From Cupriavidus sp. 2SB (GTDB lineage: Bacteria > Pseudomonadota > Gammaproteobacteria > Burkholderiales > Burkholderiaceae): 58,329 nt of DNA. Numbering within the stretch: position 1 is the stretch's first letter; every line of letters begins with the position of its first letter. The position numbers were made by a program, and so were the translations under genes. Below are positions 52,681-58,329 of this stretch, one piece after another. The notes under the pieces were generated by a model that was given only the letters and a program-made list of their open reading frames with translations, was not told where the DNA came from and did no database searches. The DNA lies in assembly GCF_005503625.1 (NCBI RefSeq), contig NZ_SCMX01000042.1, positions 1-58,329 on the forward strand. The letters are read 5' to 3'.

Positions 52681-53205
52681 TCACTCCTTCCCCGAGCCCG
52701 TGCAAATCCCATGCAGCTTGCGCAGTCCCGTATAGAGACCTTGCCGCTCTTCCGGCGACAGCAGCCGGATGACCGATGCCTGGCCGCGTCGGGCTAGGGG
52801 GATGACTTGCGCATGCAGCGCGGCGCCTTGCTCGCTGATCTTGCAGGCGAGACGTTTGCGCGGCGTGCTGCCTTCGGATTCAAGGATCACAAGTCCACGG
52901 TCTTCGAGCAGGCGAAGCGTGCGGCTGACCAGCGCCTTGTCCGAGGTGGATTGCTTGACGAGTTCGGCGAAGGACATCGCTTCGCCATCGGCAGCCAGCA
53001 GCGCGAGGATGCGCCACTCGGGCACGGTCAGGTCGAACTGGGTGGCGTATGGCTCTGTCACGCTGTTGCGCAGGGCCGTCACCAACTGGCTCAGCATCGT
53101 CGTGAGGAAGTCATTGACGGTCAGGCCGTTGCCGGCTTCGTCCAGGCTCGACCAGGGGTCGACCGGTTCGACGTCGATGGGGGCGATGTGGGGGGTGCTG
53201 GACAT
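52681..53205 (-). CDS. MarR-family transcriptional regulator
   Basis: A 174-residue MarR-type winged-helix regulator. LTVPEWRILALLAADGEAMSFAELVKQSTSDKALVSRTLRLLEDRGLVI forms the HTH and wing (about residues 58-105), followed by a basic wing STPRKRLACKISEQG and a dimerisation helix. The ATG at 53205 is used. A GTG 15 codons upstream is in frame and no clear ribosome site separates them. It is convergent with the hypothetical gene and divergent from the second IclR gene, so it may act on the shared intergenic region. Confidence 0.87.
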   Translation of the reverse strand: MSSTPHIAPIDVEPVDPWSSLDEAGNGLTVNDFLTTMLSQLVTALRNSVTEPYATQFDLTVPEWRILALLAADGEAMSFAELVKQSTSDKALVSRTLRLLEDRGLVILESEGSTPRKRLACKISEQGAALHAQVIPLARRGQASVIRLLSPEERQGLYTGLRKLHGICTGSGKE

Positions 53206-53552
53206 AAGGCGTGCGCAGAAACTGCGTGACAGAAAAGTTTGGGGGCTCACCCGAACGGGCTACGCGATTGTCTCATATGAATTGTTGTTCGCAACTTTGT
53301 GCTGCGAAAGGACATTTACCTACCGCGCAGCAACTGTCAATCCGGAGTTATCTTAAGTTGAGTCATCAACAACGCTAACCTACATTCAAATCGTTCCTGT
53401 TGTGAATCTTGGTTTTATATATAAAACACATCTGCTAGTGTTCGAACTGCACCAGTGCGCCTTGGCGCGTGCGGTAACGGGGAAGCATGTTATATCGATC
53501 CGTTGCCGTGCATTGGCTGAATGGCTAACCGAACGTGAGGTAGAGAGAGACC
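53206..53552. other. Divergent MarR/IclR2 intergenic region
   Basis: This 347-base region has no supported gene. It carries the perfect 16-base IclR-type palindrome at 53412-53427 in an AT-rich patch. The region between 53250 and 53400 is also AT-rich for this genome. Confidence 0.65.
53412..53427. promoter_or_regulatory. Perfect IclR-type palindrome upstream of the second IclR gene
   Basis: GTTTTATATATAAAAC is fully self-complementary, the best copy of the 16-base motif in the window. It lies 125 bases before the second IclR start and is likely an autoregulatory or cross-regulatory operator for the IclR-Bug-molybdenum hydroxylase group. Confidence 0.7.
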
Positions 53553-54383
53553 ATGAGCAAGGACACTCCCGCAGAGGAGACACAGGATTCGCAGGACAAG
53601 TACATCGTGCCGGGCCTGGAACGGGGGTTGCGGCTGCTGGGCGAATTCAGCAGCAAGGACCGGACGCTGTCGGCGGCGGAGCTGGCTCGCCGGTTGAAGG
53701 TGCCGCGCTCGACCGTGTTCCGATTGCTCGCGACGCTGGAAATGATGGGGTTTGTCGAACGCACCGATGGTGGGCGCGAGTTCCGGCTTGGCATGGCGGT
53801 GTTGCGGTTGGGGTTCGACTATCTGGCATCGCTGGAGCTGACGGAACTCGGGCGGCCGTTGCTGGACCGGTTGCGGGACGAGATCCACTACCCCTGCAAC
53901 CTGGTGGTCCGGGATGGGCGGTCGATCGTGTATGTGGCGAAGTCCGTGGCGGCGCGTCCGTTCACGAGCACGGTCAATGTGGGCACGCGCCTGCCAGCGC
54001 ATGCCACCGTGCTGGGACGCATCCTGCTGGAGGACCTGACGCTGGGCGAGTTGCGGGAGTTGTATCCGGAGCCGCGTTTGGAAGTGTTTTCGGACAGCAC
54101 GCCGCGCACGGTGGAAGAGTTGTACGAGATGGTGCAGCGCGACCGCGAGCGCGGTTACGTACTGCATGAAGGTTTTTTCGAGGCCAGCATCTCCACCATC
54201 GCCGCGCCGGTGCGTGATCGCACCACGCGAGTGGTGGCGGCTCTTGGTGCGACGATTCCGGCGGCACGGATTGAAACCACGCTGCTCGACCCGATGGTGG
54301 AGCAGGTGCGCGAAGCCGCCGCGGAGTTGTCGCGATTGCTGGATTACCGGCCAGGCCTGAGCGGCAGGGTGGCCGGCGCTTGA
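53553..54383 (+). CDS. IclR-family transcriptional regulator 2
   Basis: A 276-residue paralogue of the regulator at 42656, alignable over nearly its full length from YIVPGLERGLRLL. The winged HTH is LSAAELARRLKVPRSTVFRLLATLEMMGFVER, with an identical recognition segment. The effector domain contains VVRDGRSIVYVAKSVAARPF and GFFEASISTIAAPVRD. It heads a group with a Bug receptor (34-base gap) and the molybdenum hydroxylase subunits. Conserved DNA-contacting residues and shared operators suggest both regulators recognise the same sites, while differences in the effector domain may allow different ligands. Confidence 0.9.
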   Translation: MSKDTPAEETQDSQDKYIVPGLERGLRLLGEFSSKDRTLSAAELARRLKVPRSTVFRLLATLEMMGFVERTDGGREFRLGMAVLRLGFDYLASLELTELGRPLLDRLRDEIHYPCNLVVRDGRSIVYVAKSVAARPFTSTVNVGTRLPAHATVLGRILLEDLTLGELRELYPEPRLEVFSDSTPRTVEELYEMVQRDRERGYVLHEGFFEASISTIAAPVRDRTTRVVAALGATIPAARIETTLLDPMVEQVREAAAELSRLLDYRPGLSGRVAGA

Positions 54384-54417
54384 TATCGCCGCATCCACCA
54401 CAGGCAGGAAGAGAAAC

Positions 54418-55440
54418 ATGCAGGACGGCAGCCACATCCAGATTCGGCGCAGTGCGTTTCGATGGCTACGCAGCGTCGCAGGTCTCGCAGGCATCGCGGC
54501 GACAACCGTAGTGCTGAGCGCAGGCGCGGCACATGCGGCCTGCACGACAGTGCGCATCGTGGTGCCGTTTCCCGCTGGAGGGCCGGCGGATCAACTGGCT
54601 CGCACGGTCTCGCAAGGGTTGCAACCGCGCAAGGGTGTGCCGATCGTCGTGGATAACAAGCCCGGCGCGAACGGCAATATCGGTATCGATGCGGTGCGTC
54701 GCGCGGCGGGTGATGGATGTACCTGGCTGGTGGTGCCGGCTGGCAACCTGACGATCAATCCCACGTTATTCCCCGCGCTGTCTTATCAGGTGGCGCGCGA
54801 TTTCCGGCCAGTCTCGCTGCTGGCCAGTTCGCCCAATGTGCTGGCCGTGCATCCTTCGGTCAAGGCGCGCACCGTGCCTGAACTTGTTGCACTGGCGAAG
54901 GAAGCGGATCGCAACAAGTCGCCGCTCGGCTATGCCAGTCCCGGTGTAGGCAGTGGCCTCCATCTCGCTGGCGAACTATTCCGCAACAAGGCCGGCGTGA
55001 ACATGCTGCACGTCCCGTACAAGGGCACCGCGCAAGCCATGACCGATGTCGCGGGCGGGCAGGTGCCCGTGCTGTTCGGTACGTGGCCGACGCTGGCGCC
55101 ATTCATCCAGTCTGGCGCGTTGCGTGCGATTGCGGTCACGCAGTCGAAGCGTTCGCCGGCTGCGCCCGATGTGCCATCCATGGCGGAGCAGGGCATGCCC
55201 GGTATCGACGTCAGTTCCTGGTATGCGTTGCTCGTGCCGTCGGCCACGCCGAAGCCGATGGCCGATGCATTGTCCGTCGAGATCCAGACGCTGTTCGGTT
55301 CGGCAACCGTACGCAGTGATCTGCAGCGTCAGGGGCTGGAGCCCGTGGCGAGTACTCCCGAAGCGTTGGCCGCACGCATCCGCGAAGACACCGCGGCGTG
55401 GACCACGCTGATCCGCACGTACCACATCACGGCGGAATAG
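54418..55440 (+). CDS. TTT-system Bug-family solute receptor 2
   Basis: A 340-residue periplasmic Bug protein. The signal peptide is long (VAGLAGIAATTVVLSAGAAHA) with mature start CTTVRIVVPFPAGGPADQLAR. VVDNKPGANGNIGIDAVRRAAGDG and LHVPYKGTAQAMTDVAGGQV match the family. CAGGAAG precedes the ATG. It lies between the second IclR gene and the molybdenum hydroxylase, so it probably presents the substrate of that enzyme. As with the other Bug gene, no TctAB membrane partner is linked. It differs markedly from the receptor at 36136. Confidence 0.9.
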   Translation: MQDGSHIQIRRSAFRWLRSVAGLAGIAATTVVLSAGAAHAACTTVRIVVPFPAGGPADQLARTVSQGLQPRKGVPIVVDNKPGANGNIGIDAVRRAAGDGCTWLVVPAGNLTINPTLFPALSYQVARDFRPVSLLASSPNVLAVHPSVKARTVPELVALAKEADRNKSPLGYASPGVGSGLHLAGELFRNKAGVNMLHVPYKGTAQAMTDVAGGQVPVLFGTWPTLAPFIQSGALRAIAVTQSKRSPAAPDVPSMAEQGMPGIDVSSWYALLVPSATPKPMADALSVEIQTLFGSATVRSDLQRQGLEPVASTPEALAARIREDTAAWTTLIRTYHITAE

Positions 55441-55563
55441 CCTCGGCGCCTGGTCAGGCGCACCCATCGCATTCATCTCTTACTCACCAGTGCTGTATCT
55501 GGTCGCACCCATGCCGTGCAGGGGGGCGTGCGGCCGTTTTTTTCCTGCACATACGGGGCAACC

Positions 55564-56004
55564 ATGGACTTTGTGTTGAACGGAAAGACGACCCGCTTCG
55601 ACGGCGACGGCGATACGCCGCTGCTGTGGGTGATTCGAGACGATGCCGGGTTGACCGGCACCAAGTACGGATGCGGCATTGGCGCATGCGGCGCCTGTAC
55701 CGTGCATGTGGATGGCAATGCGCAGCGGTCCTGTGTCACGCCGGTCTCGACCGTGGCGGGACGCAACGTGACGACGATTGAAGGGCTATCGCCCGATCGG
55801 TCGAGCAAGGTCCAGAAGGCGTGGATCGCCAAGGACGTGCCGCAGTGCGGCTACTGCCAGTCGGGCATGGTGATGGCGGTCACGGCATTGCTCAAGCAGA
55901 ACCCGCATCCCACTGACCGCGACATCGATGCCGCAGTCAGCAACCTGTGCCGCTGCGCCACCTATCACCGCATCCGGGAGGCCGTCCATGCTGCAGCAAA
56001 GTGA
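55564..56004 (+). CDS. Molybdenum hydroxylase [2Fe-2S] small subunit
   Basis: A 146-residue iron-sulfur subunit of the xanthine oxidase family, of the isoquinoline 1-oxidoreductase alpha type. The first plant-type cluster is [21 protein letters not shown] and the second is CGYCQSG with [11 protein letters not shown], so all eight Cys are in place. It passes electrons from the molybdenum site to an acceptor. The ATG at 55564 is followed by [12 protein letters not shown], the normal start. It overlaps the large-subunit gene by 17 bases. Confidence 0.9.
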   Translation: MDFVLNGKTTRFDGDGDTPLLWVIRDDAGLTGTKYGCGIGACGACTVHVDGNAQRSCVTPVSTVAGRNVTTIEGLSPDRSSKVQKAWIAKDVPQCGYCQSGMVMAVTALLKQNPHPTDRDIDAAVSNLCRCATYHRIREAVHAAAK

Positions 56005-58174
56005 ACATGCCGTGAATGTGTCGCGTCGTGGCTTCCTGAAAGGCAGCGCGGCGCTGGCCGGTGCACTGTGCATTCCGCTGCCGGTACTCGCATCGGGGCG
56101 AACCGTCGATAGCGGTCCGCATGGCACGAACGAAATCACGGACTGGATCTGGATCGAGCCGAACGGCAAGATCACGCTCGGTCTGTCGCAATGCGAATGC
56201 GGGCAGGGCGTCTACACGGGGATGCCGCAGATACTGGCCGACGAACTCGACGCGGACTGGGAGAACATCACCGTGACCTTCGTCACCGGACGCGATGCGT
56301 ATCGCACCGGCGCCGCCTACGAGGAACCGCAGCAGTTTGTTGGCGCATCGATGTCGGCCACGCTGTTCTATCAGCGGTTGCGTATCGCTGGCGCACAGGC
56401 GCGTGAAGTGCTGACGATCGCAGCGGCGAAGCAGTTGCATGTGCGACCCGGCCAGTGCTACACGGAGAAAGGCCGCGTGTTTCACGGCGCCACCGGGCGG
56501 TCGATCGGTTATGGCGAACTGGCCGAAGCGGCGGCGAAACTTCCACTCAATCCGACGCCGCGCCTCAAGGCCGAAGCCGACCACAAGCTGATCGGAAAGA
56601 ATCTGCTGCGGCTCGATACACCGGCCAAGGTCGATGGCTCGGCAGAGTTCGGCATCGACGTGCGCGTGCCCGGCATGCTCTACGGCGCATTGAAGATGCC
56701 GCCCACCGTGACCGGCAAGGTCACGGGCATTCGCAATGCCGATGTGGTGAAGGCCATGCCCGGTGTGCAGGCCGTGGTGCAGGCGCCGGATGCGGCCATC
56801 GTGGTGGCAACGAGCTACTGGCTGGCGAAGAAGGGTGCGGATGCACTGGAACTGGAAGTCGATCCCGGTGCGTCGCGCGATCTCGACAGCGACAAGATCA
56901 TGGCCGCACGCGTGGCCGCGCTCGGTGCGCCCGAGGCCGTGGTCGCCACGACACTCGGCGAACCCGATGCCGTCCTGGCGGCGGGCGGCAAGCGCGTGGA
57001 AGCGGACTATCACACGCCATACATCGTGCATGCCACGATGGAATCGGTGAACGCCACCGTCCATGTGCGCGACGATGCCATCGAGGTATGGGGTCCGATC
57101 CAGGGGCAGGATTTTGTGCGTAATGCTCTGGGCAAGCTGTACCAGCGCAAGCCCGAAACGATCATCGTCCACACAACGTTTCTCGGCGGCAGCTTCGGTC
57201 GCAAGTTCCTGCCGGATTTTGTGGTGCATGCCGCGCGGGCATCGGCAGCGGTGGGCAAGCCCGTCAAGGTGATTCGCTCGCGCGAAGACGATATCCGCCA
57301 TGGCTTCTATCGTCCTGGCGTGTCGGGCCGCTTCCGCGCGGTGCTCGACGAGAAGGGCATGCCGAAGGCGATGCATGCGCGGCTGACCGGGCAATCGCTG
57401 TACGGCGTCATCAAGGCCGAGCGCATGGCGCAGCACGGCGGCTGGGACGAGACGATGCTGGAGGCGATCTACGATTGCGTCTATCGCGTGCCGAACCTCA
57501 AGGTCGATATGATCGACGTGAAGCAGCCGATTCCGGTCAGCTTCATGCGTAGTGTGGGATCGACGTCGAGCATTTTCATGCTGGAGAGTTTCGTCAACGA
57601 GATGGCCGACGCGGCGGGCATGGACCCGTATCGCTATCGCCGCGCGCTGCTCGCGCATAACCCGCTGGCCGTGCGTACGCTCGATGCGGCGGCCAAGGCG
57701 GCGAACTGGGATCGCAAACCTGCACCGGGCGTGACGCGCGGCTTCACGTTCAATCTCTACACGGGACGCGGCGAGGCATTCCAGACCTACGTGGCGATGG
57801 CGCTGGAACTGGAGCGTGCTGGCAAGGCATTCAAGGTGCGGCGCGTGGTGTGCGCGGTGGAGTGCGGACGCTCGATCAATCCGAATCTGATCCGCGCCAA
57901 TATCGAGGGCGGCATCGGATTTGCGCTGACCAACACGCTCAAGAGCGAAATCACGTTCAAGGGCGGCGTGGTGCAGCAGAGCAATTTCCACGACTACCCG
58001 CTGCTGCAGTTGTCGGAGATGCCAAAGATCGAGACGGTGATCGTGGAGAGTGATCGTCCGCCGCAAGGGTGTGGCGAGGTGTCGTTAGGGCCAACGGCGC
58101 CGGCTGTGGCGCATGCGTTGTATCAGGCGACGAAGAAGCGGAGAAGGGCGATGCCGATGGGGTTGGAGGGGTAA
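55988..58174 (+). CDS. Molybdenum hydroxylase large subunit, Tat-exported (IorB-like)
   Basis: A 728-residue molybdopterin-binding subunit like isoquinoline 1-oxidoreductase beta. A Tat signal ([17 protein letters not shown]) shows that it is folded before export; the small subunit has no signal, so it would be carried as a complex. Motifs include [19 protein letters not shown] (Gln-binding region), [14 protein letters not shown] and the C-terminal [21 protein letters not shown], with the catalytic Glu expected in GCGEVSLGP. The substrate is typically an N-heteroaromatic ring hydroxylated next to N, or an aldehyde. No cytochrome c subunit is adjacent. The downstream edge is IS-interrupted repeat DNA. 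Confidence 0.88.
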   Translation: MLQQSEHAVNVSRRGFLKGSAALAGALCIPLPVLASGRTVDSGPHGTNEITDWIWIEPNGKITLGLSQCECGQGVYTGMPQILADELDADWENITVTFVTGRDAYRTGAAYEEPQQFVGASMSATLFYQRLRIAGAQAREVLTIAAAKQLHVRPGQCYTEKGRVFHGATGRSIGYGELAEAAAKLPLNPTPRLKAEADHKLIGKNLLRLDTPAKVDGSAEFGIDVRVPGMLYGALKMPPTVTGKVTGIRNADVVKAMPGVQAVVQAPDAAIVVATSYWLAKKGADALELEVDPGASRDLDSDKIMAARVAALGAPEAVVATTLGEPDAVLAAGGKRVEADYHTPYIVHATMESVNATVHVRDDAIEVWGPIQGQDFVRNALGKLYQRKPETIIVHTTFLGGSFGRKFLPDFVVHAARASAAVGKPVKVIRSREDDIRHGFYRPGVSGRFRAVLDEKGMPKAMHARLTGQSLYGVIKAERMAQHGGWDETMLEAIYDCVYRVPNLKVDMIDVKQPIPVSFMRSVGSTSSIFMLESFVNEMADAAGMDPYRYRRALLAHNPLAVRTLDAAAKAANWDRKPAPGVTRGFTFNLYTGRGEAFQTYVAMALELERAGKAFKVRRVVCAVECGRSINPNLIRANIEGGIGFALTNTLKSEITFKGGVVQQSNFHDYPLLQLSEMPKIETVIVESDRPPQGCGEVSLGPTAPAVAHALYQATKKRRRAMPMGLEG

Positions 58175-58199
58175 GCAGCTTTTGCTCGACCACTTGTTT

Positions 58200-58220
58200 G
58201 CTCCCCTCTCCCGCGAGCGG
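58200..58220. repeat. GC-rich palindromic repeat, copy 3, split by an IS
   Basis: GCTCCCCTCTCCCGCGAGCGG is the left arm and start of the right arm of the same palindrome as copies 1 and 2. The right arm breaks off after GCGG, exactly where the insertion-sequence end begins. Confidence 0.7.
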
Positions 58221-58329
58221 TGTATAGCCCGGACACATAGGTAACACCTGTTCGGAGACATGGGTAACACATCTAGACTGGCTGGCAGTGTCTTTTGGGA
58301 GACCTGCCATGCCGTGGAAGGAAGTGTCA
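58221..58329 (+). mobile_element. IS481-like insertion sequence, left end (partial)
   Basis: Sequence from TGTATAGCCC begins with the TGT typical of IS481-family termini. Inside lie two direct repeats, GACACATAGGTAACAC (58232-58247) and GAGACATGGGTAACAC (58255-58270), 23 bases apart and matching at 14 of 16 positions, which may be transposase-binding sites. A frame starting MPWKEVS, as in IS481-family transposases, opens at 58309. Only the first 109 bases of the element are in the window. Confidence 0.6.
58309..58329 (+). CDS. IS481-like transposase, N-terminal fragment
   Basis: Seven codons, MPWKEVS, are visible before the window ends. This opening is common in IS481-family transposases, and the start is 88 bases inside the element end. 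Nothing else can be said of the protein. Confidence 0.5.

Overview
The window reads as chromosome of a high-GC beta-proteobacterium of the Burkholderiaceae, most like Cupriavidus or Ralstonia. The support is indirect: two Bug-type tripartite tricarboxylate transporter (TTT) receptors, a general porin of the Gram-negative porin family, heavy-metal type RND efflux, Tat-exported hydrolases, and GC-rich palindromic repeats. No rRNA, tRNA or CRISPR was seen. The window holds about 46 genes. Gene names rest on family recognition by eye, not on searches.

Layout. 1-6.3 kb: three minus-strand genes (isochorismatase-fold hydrolase, Tat alpha/beta hydrolase, Tat amidohydrolase) divergent from an orphan FixJ/NarL-type response regulator, then a YegD-like Hsp70. 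6.5-12.3 kb: a 37-residue membrane peptide, a PanE-like reductase, two cyclic-di-GMP proteins, a small LprI-like protein, and an unassigned minus-strand promoter-terminator pair that may be a small RNA. 12.4-17.7 kb: a cytochrome P450 with an aberrant K-helix motif beside an ABM monooxygenase and a TauE/SafE exporter, a PHB-depolymerase-like esterase, a coupled YigZ/ferredoxin pair and a DUF938 methyltransferase. 17.7-21.4 kb: a type VI secretion effector (VasX/BTH_I2691-like) coupled to a DUF6708 membrane protein, with no VgrG or T6SS gene nearby. 21.6-36 kb: TauE/SafE, CaiB CoA-transferase plus CitE-like lyase, a complete RND tripartite efflux operon, a TonB receptor behind a probable Fur box, a DUF883 protein, bluB and a DUF2314-like protein.

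The most notable part is 36.1-58.2 kb. It looks like one aromatic or N-heterocycle catabolic island. A porin-Bug operon is divergent from an alpha/beta hydrolase gene. These are followed by a small HTH-like protein, Rieske oxygenase, SDR, cupin, IclR regulator, second SDR, ThDP decarboxylase-like enzyme, aspartate dehydrogenase, aldehyde dehydrogenase, VOC dioxygenase-like protein, VanB-type reductase and an MFS symporter that ends at a strong terminator. A second block holds a paralogous IclR regulator, another Bug receptor and a two-subunit molybdenum hydroxylase. A 16-bp palindrome of the form GTTTYATANNTAAAAC occurs at four promoters or starts in the two blocks, which suggests one IclR-controlled regulon. 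The inferred flow is uptake, ring hydroxylation, dehydrogenation, ring cleavage, hydrolysis, then ThDP/ALDH/AspDH steps. The substrate cannot be read from the sequence.

The right edge enters an IS481-like insertion sequence that has split a GC-rich palindromic repeat of the type found intact at 70-96 and 6701-6726.
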